From Candidatus Falkowbacteria bacterium CG23_combo_of_CG06-09_8_20_14_all_49_15 (GTDB lineage Bacteria > Patescibacteriota > Patescibacteriia > Patescibacteriales > UM-FILTER-48-10), in assembly GCA_002771615.1 (NCBI GenBank), contig PCSD01000059.1, positions 1-14,125 on the forward strand: a stretch of 14,125 nt of DNA, written 5' to 3'. Positions 1 to 6,904 of the stretch are shown here, piece after piece. The notes under the pieces are model-generated. The model ran no database searches. It was not told the origin of the DNA and saw nothing but the letters and a program-made list of their open reading frames with translations. Position 1 is the first letter of the stretch; the number at the start of each line of letters is the position of its first letter. The translations under genes were made by a program, and so were the position numbers.

Positions 1-54
1 AGGACATTTCTATATGACGCTAGTAGGACATTATCATAAAATTTTCACAGTATT

Positions 55-83
55 TTGCCTTTTTTTATATGGTATGATATAAT
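55..83 (+). promoter_or_regulatory. Sigma70-type extended -10 promoter of the RHH-nucleotidyltransferase operon
   Basis: A -35 hexamer TTGCCT (55-60) and a perfect -10 TATAAT (78-83) are separated by 17 bp. A TG one base before the -10 (75-76) makes it an extended -10. Transcription should start near 89-92, about 27 bases before the ATG at 118. The match is seen directly; activity is inferred. Confidence 0.75.
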
Positions 84-87
84 ATGA

Positions 88-105
88 TTATCTAATATTA
101 GATAA
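88..105. promoter_or_regulatory. Perfect 18-bp palindrome, candidate RHH operator
   Basis: TTATCTAATATTAGATAA is identical to its own reverse complement over all 18 bases. It starts 5 bp after the -10 hexamer, so it covers the predicted transcription start and lies wholly within the region RNA polymerase must clear. The gene it precedes encodes an N-terminal ribbon-helix-helix domain, a fold that binds short palindromes as dimers or tetramers. Autorepression is the simplest reading. A fully AT-rich palindrome could also be a weak RNA hairpin, but there is no unpaired loop. Confidence 0.6.
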
Positions 106-117
106 AATTAATTATTT

Positions 118-942
118 ATGCGCCGTAAAAGAATTACTATTACTATTCGTTCTGACGTGGTTAATAAGATTGATACCATTATCGACGGTGAAACCGTGCG
201 CAACCGGTCCAATGCCATCGAAACCATCGTGCTTAAGCATTTTAAGCACCATATTCTAAATAAGGCCGTTATTTTAGCCGGCGGCCAGGGTATAAAATTA
301 GGCGAAAAGACTATAGCAAAGGTGCTAATGCCTCTTGGAAAAGCGACCCTTTTGGAAAAGAACCTCGAGACCTTAAAACGATTCGGCGTCAGTGAAGTCG
401 TCATTTCCGGACGCGAATGGGCAGGCGAGATAAAGAAGGCGGTAGGGAGTGGTGAACACATTGGAATTAGTATAAAATATTACGAGGAGGGGAAAGGCGG
501 CACCGCCGGAATGCTGGCTTATTTTAGAAAGAGATTTAAAGAGACCTTCATAATGATGAACGGCGATATCCTCCTTGATGGGATAGATATTGAGGATATG
601 TATAATTACCATAAACGTAACGGCGCCCTGGCCACACTCGGGGTAGCGATCGTGGATAATCCGGTTAATCTTGGATCGATCGTCATGAAAGGGCCTAAAA
701 TCGTCAGCTTTCGGGAAAAGCCGGCCGAAAATGAAAAAATGTCCCATTTGATCAGCGGTGGTGTGTATTTTCTTGAACCGGGAGTTCTCGCCCTAGCCAA
801 ACAGCCGGACGTTTCTATGGAGCGTGATATTTTTCCGACCCTGGCCGGACAGGGCGAACTCTACGGTTACCAATTCGACCAATCCTGGGTGCATCTGCAC
901 GACGAAAAGGCCTACCGGCTGTATTTTGATAATTATTTATAA
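118..942 (+). CDS. Ribbon-helix-helix domain fused to sugar-phosphate nucleotidyltransferase-like domain
   Basis: The 274-residue protein has two parts. Residues 3-42 read as a ribbon-helix-helix DNA-binding domain: a basic strand (RITITIR), a helix, a turn ending in NRS, and a second helix. Residues 48-274 resemble a GT-A-fold NDP-sugar pyrophosphorylase, with GGQG (55-58), K68, GGTAG (127-131), NGD (148-150), FREKP (198-202) and SGGVYFLEP (213-221). Such enzymes join a sugar 1-phosphate to NTP, releasing pyrophosphate. Two positions are unusual. The normal GTR after the first glycines is GIK, and the late W-x-D metal-ligand motif reads WVHLH, with His259 in place of Asp. The nucleotide and sugar cannot be named. 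The next gene is a PfkB kinase 61 bp downstream, probably in the same operon. There is no Shine-Dalgarno. The protein may be an enzyme that controls its own operon, or a sensor with reduced catalysis (inference). Confidence 0.85.
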   Translation: MRRKRITITIRSDVVNKIDTIIDGETVRNRSNAIETIVLKHFKHHILNKAVILAGGQGIKLGEKTIAKVLMPLGKATLLEKNLETLKRFGVSEVVISGREWAGEIKKAVGSGEHIGISIKYYEEGKGGTAGMLAYFRKRFKETFIMMNGDILLDGIDIEDMYNYHKRNGALATLGVAIVDNPVNLGSIVMKGPKIVSFREKPAENEKMSHLISGGVYFLEPGVLALAKQPDVSMERDIFPTLAGQGELYGYQFDQSWVHLHDEKAYRLYFDNYL

Positions 943-1003
943 AATTATAATAAACTGGTTTTCCCTCATTTCTCAAATTATTATTAATTTATCCATAAAA
1001 ATT

Positions 1004-1966
1004 ATGAAGTACGATTTTGTCAGCATCGGCGGCTGTACCCAGGATGTTTATCTTTACGCCGAAGGCGGGGAAATGTTTAAAAATCTGGCAGATGGCCACG
1101 AGTATTTCGGGTTTAAATTTGGGGGAAAGAGTTTAGTGTCAAGCGTTCATTTCTTTTTTGGCGGCGGCGCCGCAAATACTTCTGTCTCTTTCGCTTCACT
1201 TGGTTTTAAGGCTTTACCGATTACCGCGATTGGCTCCGGTCCACGCGGTGCCGATATTCTAAAAAATCTGGAACATAAGAAGGTTGATACTAGAATGGTT
1301 CAGCGTTATAAGCACGAAAAGAGCGGCTACTCGGTTATTGTTCTGGGCCCGGGCAATGAGCATATCCTTTTTACTTATCGCGGCACCAATGGCCTTCTTA
1401 AAATCGGCCGCCAAGAAGAGCAAGTTATTAAAGACGCTGAATGGGTATATATTTCTTCACTTTCCGGCGACTGGAAAAAGCTGTTAAAAAAGATTTATTC
1501 GCTCAGGAAACACAATATCGCCTGGAATCCCGGCGGCGCCCAACTTAAAGCGGGGAAAAAAGATCTGGCTGATTATATTAAAAAAACCACGGTCTTAATC
1601 CTTAATTCTGATGAAGCGCTCGATTTGGTACGGCCGGATTACAACGCAGAGCTTGATAAGGAAAAAATTATGAAACTAATTCACGGCTGGGGACCAGATT
1701 ATTTCCTTATGACTGACGGCGCGCAAGGCGCCCATTTATATAACGGTAACAATTTTTACTACCAGAAAGCTTTACGTAAAAAACATATTACGGATACGAC
1801 CGGGGCCGGCGACGCTTTTGGTTCTGGATTCATCGCCGGGCTAAAAATGCATAAAAATAATTTGCCAAAAGCTTTACGCATCGCGGCTTTGAATTCTGCC
1901 CACGAGATTGAGCTTCTTGGGCCGCAACACGAATTATTGAAAAAAACCGAAGCGAAAAAAATTTAA
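1004..1966 (+). CDS. PfkB/ribokinase-family sugar kinase
   Basis: This 320-residue cytosolic kinase would phosphorylate a sugar or nucleoside with ATP. The first PfkB signature is seen at GGGAANTSVSFASLGF (53-68), the NxxE magnesium motif at NSDE (201-204), and the second signature at DTTGAGDAF (264-272), with Asp270 the expected catalytic base. TDGAQGA (237-243) matches the usual nucleotide-site segment. The length is typical of the family. The frame stays open upstream to 824, but that extension overlaps the preceding gene and encodes no family sequence, so the ATG at 1004, directly before the GG-containing first strand, is chosen. No Shine-Dalgarno is visible. The substrate is not evident. 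Sharing an operon with a nucleotidyltransferase-like protein suggests sugar activation. Confidence 0.9.
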   Translation: MKYDFVSIGGCTQDVYLYAEGGEMFKNLADGHEYFGFKFGGKSLVSSVHFFFGGGAANTSVSFASLGFKALPITAIGSGPRGADILKNLEHKKVDTRMVQRYKHEKSGYSVIVLGPGNEHILFTYRGTNGLLKIGRQEEQVIKDAEWVYISSLSGDWKKLLKKIYSLRKHNIAWNPGGAQLKAGKKDLADYIKKTTVLILNSDEALDLVRPDYNAELDKEKIMKLIHGWGPDYFLMTDGAQGAHLYNGNNFYYQKALRKKHITDTTGAGDAFGSGFIAGLKMHKNNLPKALRIAALNSAHEIELLGPQHELLKKTEAKKI

Positions 1967-1980
1967 CATTTTTTTCCGAA

Positions 1981-2023
1981 AAAAATAATAAAGCGGGCAA
2001 TTAATGCCCGCTTTATTATTTTT
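1981..2023. terminator. Bidirectional Rho-independent terminator
   Basis: A perfect 19-bp stem (1981-1999 with 2005-2023) closes a 5-base loop. Its GC core is AGCGGGCA/TGCCCGCT, flanked by A-runs on one side and T-runs on the other, so it works in either direction. It sits between the kinase gene ending at 1966 and the convergent isomerase-like gene ending at 2063, and probably ends both transcripts. Confidence 0.92.
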
Positions 2024-2062
2024 ACCATGTATCAAATTGATCAAAAAAGGATTAATAAACAA

Positions 2063-3262
2063 CTAAATAATAAACGACTTTAAAATTTCGGTTTTGGTCC
2101 GCGCTGACAAGCGATAAGCGCCGGCCGCGGCGGCAATGAAAGCGGAGTGGCCGGCGGTTAAGGCCAATTCTTCCTGGCCCGCGATAATTGTCACCGCCCC
2201 GCTTTGGACGAATAAATGGTGGAATGACTGTTTTGTTCTTGCGTGCTCGCCCGCGTATTCCCCTTTGAGGGTTATTTTATCCAGACAGTAATCAGGATTG
2301 GCTATTAATTGGGATATTTTGAGGCCGGGCCGGGAAAATACGGTTTTCGGCCTGAATATATGGCTACTTGGCCGATTGTAATCCGGATCCGTATTAAGAT
2401 ATTTGAAATAATCAGCAATATCAAGCGGGCGCAAGGAACCGTCCGGCTTGAATTTACCTTTGTCAAAACTCCTGATCGTGGATACCGGATCCATGACATC
2501 AAACTGGAGTTCATAGACGATATTGCCTAAAGGCAAGCGCTTGGGGTCGTCTTCCCAGGAATGGTGCAAGCCGCCGCCGGACAGATCCACTACCTCGCTC
2601 TCTTTAATTTTTAATTTGTTTACGAAGCGCCCCGGGTGGTATTTTTTTACAAAAATTGCCGACCGCTTTTTCGCCTCGGCCAGTTTCAAAATGCCGCTCC
2701 TGGCTTGTCGGCTTAATCCACGGAGCGCGAAATCCAGCGCGCTCGCGGCTTGCTGGTATTTTTTTACGTCAATGCCGGCTTTCAGTCCGAGAGTGACAAG
2801 CCCGGGCTTAAAGTAAAACCAGCTTTCCGGCTTGGCCTGCCATTTTTTTGATTTGACTTTCCGCCCGATATGGAGCTGATAGGAATTGTCTTTGGCTTGG
2901 GTGAATTTAATCAGGAGATTAAGTCCGCGTGAGCCTCTTTTTGCCACCCTGGCCCCGAGAAAAGCGATTGGATCGCGAGCCGCCAGATCGCCAAGAGGGA
3001 TAAGCGCTTTTTTATCGCCGCGATAGACCGTCTGATCCGGATCGGCCGCGTAGGCGAGCAGACCGGTAAAAGCAGGATCGGCTGAACTTTGGATATCGGC
3101 CCGCAAGAACGAGCCGGAAAAAAGCTCATAGGATTGGCCGATTTTCAAGCCTGGGAACGGCGCTTTGTCCCGCCATTTTTTCAAACCCAAGATATAATCG
3201 CCGCCCCAGGTCGGCTGTTCAATAATCTTGGGAACGACCAAAAATAATTTTTTCCTATTCAT
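2063..3262 (-). CDS. Type I phosphomannose isomerase-like cupin protein
   Basis: The 399-residue product resembles class I mannose-6-phosphate isomerases, zinc enzymes that interconvert mannose 6-phosphate and fructose 6-phosphate. Family landmarks occur in order: WGGDYI (19-24), KIGQSYEL (40-47, usually IGESWE), LLIKFTQAKDNSYQLH (116-131), KPESW (144-148), GGGLHHSW (229-236), IVYELQFDVMDPVSTIRSFD (248-267) and a cupin-like tail (about 346-387). The expected zinc ligands can be placed at Gln129, His131, Glu146 and His233 or 234, and the catalytic Arg at 264. QLHIG replaces the usual QVHP, and the segment around 170-215 is divergent, so the exact substrate is uncertain. It converges on the sugar kinase and nucleotidyltransferase genes, which supports a sugar-phosphate role. 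There is no Shine-Dalgarno. manA is plausible but not assigned. Confidence 0.75.
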   Translation of the reverse strand: MNRKKLFLVVPKIIEQPTWGGDYILGLKKWRDKAPFPGLKIGQSYELFSGSFLRADIQSSADPAFTGLLAYAADPDQTVYRGDKKALIPLGDLAARDPIAFLGARVAKRGSRGLNLLIKFTQAKDNSYQLHIGRKVKSKKWQAKPESWFYFKPGLVTLGLKAGIDVKKYQQAASALDFALRGLSRQARSGILKLAEAKKRSAIFVKKYHPGRFVNKLKIKESEVVDLSGGGLHHSWEDDPKRLPLGNIVYELQFDVMDPVSTIRSFDKGKFKPDGSLRPLDIADYFKYLNTDPDYNRPSSHIFRPKTVFSRPGLKISQLIANPDYCLDKITLKGEYAGEHARTKQSFHHLFVQSGAVTIIAGQEELALTAGHSAFIAAAAGAYRLSARTKTEILKSFII

Positions 3263-3339
3263 GTTTTTTTGCGTTCTGGTTTGGGCGATGGAAAAAATTA
3301 CCTGCCATCTATTTTAAATTATTTCACCCGGCTAAATTA

Positions 3340-3397
3340 TTTCTGCGCCTTGATTTTGTTTTCCCCCTCTGACTTGCCTAATTATTAGGCGCAGAAA
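3340..3397. repeat. Nested inverted repeats upstream of the isomerase-like gene
   Basis: An 11-bp inverted repeat (TTTCTGCGCCT at 3340-3350, AGGCGCAGAAA at 3387-3397) encloses a smaller hairpin, GCCTAA-TTA-TTAGGC (3376-3390). The small hairpin shares four bases (3387-3390) with the outer arm, so the two structures are mutually exclusive. No T-run follows either structure on either strand, so it is not an ordinary terminator. It lies 16 bases past the stop of the 182-codon gene and 77 bases before the isomerase-like start. The 151-bp gap 3263-3413 holds nothing else clear. Confidence 0.5.
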
Positions 3398-3413
3398 AAC
3401 CAGTCATGGCCGG

Positions 3414-3962
3414 TCACATCCTCCTGGCCGGCCAACTTTCCAAGGACGCGGATAACAAAAGTTCGGTTTCCCAGCCGGCTTGGCCGGCCCACGCCCTCAC
3501 CCAAAGTTCGGCCGCCGGCGAATCGGCGATAATATCAACAGCCGGCCACAGCTTTTCCCGCCAACAAAAATAGGAAGTCTTTTTTTTGAGCGTTTGGAAA
3601 AACTTTTCTCTTTCTTTTTTATCCACCAACCCCAAAAAACGCAAACAAAAATAATGCCCCAGCTGGACACTGCCTTGCGCGAAAAAGAATTTATTTTCGT
3701 TTTCCAATCCCAAATTGTCTTTCGCTCGGTCAATCGGCAAACCCATTAACTTACGAAGAATTTTGGCAATATTGGCGGAAGTATATTCATTATTAACCTC
3801 GCCGGCCAGAAAAATACCGCTTTCGCCAGTTTTGACCGCGCCCCCGGGGCGGCTGGTAAAATAAAAAGTTTTGCTTTGATTTAAACGGAATTCTTTGAAT
3901 ACCTGTCCCAAATCAGCATCATTTTTACCTTCAAAAAGAACATACCCACTGATCTTCTTCAT
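3414..3962 (-). CDS. Hypothetical protein immediately downstream of dnaN
   Basis: I do not recognise this 182-residue protein. It appears soluble, with no signal peptide or membrane segment, and is rich in Lys, Phe and Trp. Visible stretches include a charged segment with EVNNEYTSANIAKILRKLMG (about 55-74), a FFFAQGSVQLGHYFCLRFLG stretch in the middle, and two tryptophan-rich patches toward the end (CWREKLWP, WVRAWAGQAGW). Its ATG lies 4 bases after the dnaN stop, so the two are almost certainly co-transcribed. Many bacteria have recF at this position, but this product is half the length of RecF and has no Walker A motif, so it is not RecF. A role linked to replication is possible from position only. 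A start is well supported by spacing; there is no Shine-Dalgarno. Confidence 0.75.
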   Translation of the reverse strand: MKKISGYVLFEGKNDADLGQVFKEFRLNQSKTFYFTSRPGGAVKTGESGIFLAGEVNNEYTSANIAKILRKLMGLPIDRAKDNLGLENENKFFFAQGSVQLGHYFCLRFLGLVDKKEREKFFQTLKKKTSYFCWREKLWPAVDIIADSPAAELWVRAWAGQAGWETELLLSASLESWPARRM

Positions 3963-3966
3963 TTTT

Positions 3967-5094
3967 TTATTGCTTAATCGGCATAATCAAATAAGTATAG
4001 CCTTCCTGGTTGGCGCAGCGCAGGGTGCAGGGCGTATTGCCATCCACCAACTCCAGGATAATGTCTTCATCGTTAAGATTATTCAGCCCGTCCAAAAGAT
4101 AGCGATAATTCAAAACCAAGCCGTTGTCCTGGCCGGTGATTGCGGCGCTGATTTCCGTTCTCTGCTCGCCGGTTTGTCCGGAAGCGGCGGTGATTATAAG
4201 TTTCTTTTTTGCGCTTAAAAATTCCAGGCTTATATCATTAATCCCGGTTTTGGAAAACAGGGCGGCCGCTTTTGACGCCCGGATAAATTCCGCTCGGTTG
4301 ATGATCGCTTTAGTTTTATTGAGCGCGGGGATAATCTGTTTATAATCCGGATACTGCCCTTCAATCAGGCGGGAAACCAGCTCTGTTTGTCCAACCACAA
4401 ATAGAACCTGATTCTCAGAAAAATACCCCCGCAAAACCGGTTTGTCATTAAGGGATTTTCCCGCGCTTAAAATACGCAACAATTCCGCTAAAGTTTTGGC
4501 GGGAATGATATAGCTTTTTTCCACGTTTAAATCGCTTTGAAAATCCTTCTTGTTGATTTTTATTTCCGCCAGGCGATAACTGTCAGTCGCGGCCAGAACC
4601 AAATTGTCGCCCAGCACTTGAAAAAAAACACCGCTTAATTCCAAGCGGCTATCCCCGCTCGCCACCGCGAATAAAACTTGGCTAAGCATTTTTTTTATTA
4701 TTTCTTCCGGGATTTCAATTTTTTCCTTTTTTTCCACCACGGGAATTAAGGGAAATTCTTCCGCCGGCAAGCCTTTAATTTTTGTTTTATAATTATCACA
4801 TTCCACTGCCAAATGCCCGGCTTGTTTTATGAGAGAAATTTTCTTGTTGGGCAGAAGATTTAAATATTCGGTAAAAATTTTAGCATCGACCGTAAAATTG
4901 CCATCAACTTCAACTTTCCCCCTCACCCGGTCAATTATGCCCATTTCCAAATCAGTCGCAGTAAGGCTTATTTCCCCGTTTTTCGCCTCTATTTTTATAT
5001 TATTCAGAATCGGCAGGTTAATATTTTTTCCCGCGATCCGCCCCACCGCGTTTAAGCCGTTTTTTAAATTTTCTTGTAAGCAAGAGAAGTTCAT
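3967..5094 (-). CDS. dnaN: DNA polymerase III beta subunit (sliding clamp)
   Basis: The 375-residue product is the ring-shaped processivity clamp that tethers DNA polymerase III and other replication and repair proteins to DNA. The N-terminus (MNFSCLQENLKNGLNAVGRI), the domain I segment NLPILNNIKIEAKNGEISLT, the middle region (SGVFFQVLGDNLVLAATDSY) and the C-terminal YLIMPIKQ, which forms the usual peptide-binding pocket edge, are all typical. Length matches the family (about 365-380). It lies 229 bp downstream of dnaA in the same direction and 4 bp upstream of an unknown gene. There is no Shine-Dalgarno before the ATG. Transcription could come from the dnaA promoter or from within the AT-rich spacer. 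Confidence 0.97.
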   Translation of the reverse strand: MNFSCLQENLKNGLNAVGRIAGKNINLPILNNIKIEAKNGEISLTATDLEMGIIDRVRGKVEVDGNFTVDAKIFTEYLNLLPNKKISLIKQAGHLAVECDNYKTKIKGLPAEEFPLIPVVEKKEKIEIPEEIIKKMLSQVLFAVASGDSRLELSGVFFQVLGDNLVLAATDSYRLAEIKINKKDFQSDLNVEKSYIIPAKTLAELLRILSAGKSLNDKPVLRGYFSENQVLFVVGQTELVSRLIEGQYPDYKQIIPALNKTKAIINRAEFIRASKAAALFSKTGINDISLEFLSAKKKLIITAASGQTGEQRTEISAAITGQDNGLVLNYRYLLDGLNNLNDEDIILELVDGNTPCTLRCANQEGYTYLIMPIKQ

Positions 5095-5323
5095 AACTTA
5101 TTTAAGTAATATATTTAATAAAATAAGAATAATAATAATAAGGCGGGGGGAAAACTGGAAAACTGGAAATTTAATTTTATTTTAATGCTTTTTAATTTTA
5201 TTTTTCTGTTTATGAGCGGGGGAAAAAATTTTTTTTCTTGTGTTCTTTTTGTTATTTTTTTAAAGCTGTCTTTTTTTCTTGTGGATAGAAAATTGTTTAT
5301 ACGATTTTTTTACACAGAAATTG
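5095..5323. other. dnaA-dnaN intergenic spacer, AT-rich, candidate unwinding region with DnaA-box-like sites
   Basis: Most of 5168-5320 is long T-runs on the plus strand. TGTGGATAG (5280-5288) matches the DnaA box TGTGGATAA at 8 of 9 positions. TGTTTATAC (5294-5302) and TTTTACACA (5308-5316) are weaker, and TTGTTAACA (5321-5329) overlaps the dnaA stop. A tandem 8-mer AAAACTGG occurs at 5151-5166. In Bacillus subtilis the DNA unwinding element lies between dnaA and dnaN. This spacer could play that part here, but no unwinding motif is proven. Confidence 0.45.
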
Positions 5324-6691
5324 TTAACAGGCGTGAGTGGCGGAGTAGAGTAATTGTTTAATGGCGTTTAATTCGTTTTTTAATTTTTCATTATCCTCTT
5401 TTTTAACTTCTTTGAGGATTTTATTATAAGCGTGGATGGCGGTTGTGTGATCACGGCCCCCAATTTCATGGCCGATGGTCGGATAGGAAAGATTAATTTC
5501 TTCCCGCATAATATACATTGCCACCTGTCTGGGCCAAACCATTTCCTTTTTTCTGCCCTTGCCTAATAAGTCCTTAATGCTTATATCATAAAAGCGTCCA
5601 ATCGCGTCTAAAATTTCTTTGGCGGTGATTGATTTGATTTGAGCGACAGTAATCAGGCTGTTGAGGATATTTTTTGTTGATTCCAAAGAGGGTTTGGAAT
5701 TATTAAATTCATGGTAAGCGATCAAGCGGTTAAGAGCGCCCTCCAATTCCCGGATATTACTGATAATGTTTTCCGCTAAATATTTGATTATAATCTCATC
5801 CAAAAGATAATTTTTTTCCCGGCATTTGGTTTGGAGGATGGCCGCTCGGGTTTCCGTGTCTGGCGGCGCCACATCAACAATCATTCCCCATTCAAAACGA
5901 GAAAGCAGCCTTTTTTCCAAAGCCGGAATGGATTTTGGTTGGCGGTCAGAAGTGATGACAATTTGTTTGTTCTCTTGGTGGAGTTCATTAAAAGTATGGA
6001 AAAATTCTTCCTGCGTCCCCTCTTTGCCGGCGATAAACTGGATATCGTCAATCATTAAGAGGTCAATGTTGCGATAACGGTCTTTAAATTCTTTGGCTTG
6101 GCCGTTCCGGACCGATTGGATATAATCATTCGTGAATTTTTCACAAGTGACATAAAGGATTTTTTTGGTACGGGAAGCTAATTCGTGGCCGATCGCTTGG
6201 AGAAGATGAGTTTTTCCTAATCCGACTCCGCCATAAATAAACAAAGGGTTATAGGCATTGCCGGGATTGGCCGCCACCGCCTGGCTGGCGGCGTGCGCAA
6301 GCTCGTTGCCTTTGCCAACCACAAAGGAGTCAAAAGTGTAGCGATTATTTAACCCGAAGTGGTTGCCATTCGGCAGTTCGGCCGGCTCTTCTTCCCTTCT
6401 AACTTTAATTTTTTTCAGCAAATCCGTAACGGGATTGGTTTTTTTTACTTCCACCTTATAAATAATTTCCTTGATTTTCTGGCTGGTGACGTTTTCTAAG
6501 GCTTGGCTGATTTCTTTGTGATATTTTTTTTCCAACCAGGCCTTGGTAAAAGTATTTGGCACAGAAACAACCACCCTTTCCTCATTAAAATCAGAAATAA
6601 AAGTATTATTAAACCAGGTGGTAAAATTCGCCTTAGAAAGGTTTAATTCAATTTCACCGAGCACCGCGTGCCAGATTTGGTCATTATTCAT
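5324..6691 (-). CDS. dnaA: Chromosomal replication initiator protein DnaA
   Basis: The 455-residue initiator binds DnaA boxes, forms an ATP-dependent filament and opens oriC. Domain I (about 1-85) includes the W-containing segment FTTWFNNTFI. A short linker (about 86-115) leads to the AAA+ domain, with Walker A GGVGLGKTH (154-162), Walker B LLMIDD (211-216), sensor I around TSDRQP (247-252), the arginine-finger segment LLSRFEWG (262-269) and sensor II IRELEGALNRL (313-323). The DNA-binding domain IV carries the signature GGRDHTTAIHAYNKI (411-425). Length is typical. It is transcribed leftward from an extended -10 promoter at 6781-6808, with a cluster of DnaA-box-like sites just upstream, consistent with autoregulation. 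No Shine-Dalgarno is seen before the ATG. Confidence 0.98.
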   Translation of the reverse strand: MNNDQIWHAVLGEIELNLSKANFTTWFNNTFISDFNEERVVVSVPNTFTKAWLEKKYHKEISQALENVTSQKIKEIIYKVEVKKTNPVTDLLKKIKVRREEEPAELPNGNHFGLNNRYTFDSFVVGKGNELAHAASQAVAANPGNAYNPLFIYGGVGLGKTHLLQAIGHELASRTKKILYVTCEKFTNDYIQSVRNGQAKEFKDRYRNIDLLMIDDIQFIAGKEGTQEEFFHTFNELHQENKQIVITSDRQPKSIPALEKRLLSRFEWGMIVDVAPPDTETRAAILQTKCREKNYLLDEIIIKYLAENIISNIRELEGALNRLIAYHEFNNSKPSLESTKNILNSLITVAQIKSITAKEILDAIGRFYDISIKDLLGKGRKKEMVWPRQVAMYIMREEINLSYPTIGHEIGGRDHTTAIHAYNKILKEVKKEDNEKLKNELNAIKQLLYSATHAC

Positions 6692-6780
6692 AGGAGTAAT
6701 ATATTTTTTAATCTTATATTGAAGAAATTTTATCCTTTTTTAAGAGTCCGGCCAAGACTAATCAGAAAAATCATAATCGC

Positions 6781-6808
6781 ATTATAGCAGGGATAAAAAA
6801 GGTGTAAA
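6781..6808 (-). promoter_or_regulatory. Extended -10 promoter of dnaA
   Basis: On the minus strand, TTTACA (6808-6803, five of six matches to TTGACA) and TATAAT (6786-6781) are 16 bp apart. TGC directly before the -10 makes it extended. The predicted start lies about 80 bases upstream of the dnaA ATG. The DnaA-box-like cluster begins 10 bp upstream of the -35. Confidence 0.7.
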
Positions 6809-6818
6809 AGATAAAAAA

Positions 6819-6855
6819 TGTTTATAAGCTGTTGATAACCATCAGATTATTAACA
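6819..6855. promoter_or_regulatory. oriC: Cluster of three TTATnAACA DnaA-box-like sites, candidate oriC element
   Basis: Three 9-mers fit TTATnAACA: TTATAAACA (minus strand, 6827-6819), TTATCAACA (minus, 6838-6830) and TTATTAACA (plus, 6847-6855). Relative to the classic TTATCCACA they differ by one or two bases, always with A at the sixth position. They sit in AT-rich DNA between the divergent dnaA and rpmH genes, where oriC lies in many bacteria. The function could be origin recognition, dnaA autoregulation, or both. Confidence 0.5.
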
Positions 6856-6875
6856 AACAAGAAAAAAAATAAAAT

Positions 6876-6904
6876 TTGACCCAGGCCGAGACAAATGCTA
6901 TGGT
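6876..6904 (+). promoter_or_regulatory. Promoter of rpmH-rnpA-yidD operon
   Basis: TTGACC (6876-6881, five of six) and TATGGT (6899-6904, four of six) are exactly 17 bp apart. TGC before the -10 gives an extended -10. The predicted start near 6911 leaves a leader of about 26 bases before rpmH. It diverges from the dnaA promoter, with the DnaA-box cluster between them. Confidence 0.7.

Noticed and set aside
824..1003. Upstream extension of the PfkB kinase reading frame
   Set aside because: It overlaps the nucleotidyltransferase coding region in another frame and has no kinase-family sequence; the ATG at 1004 starts right at the conserved first strand.
5151..5166. Tandem AAAACTGG repeat as a possible iteron
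   Set aside because: Only two copies are present, with no resemblance to DnaA boxes; too short to interpret.
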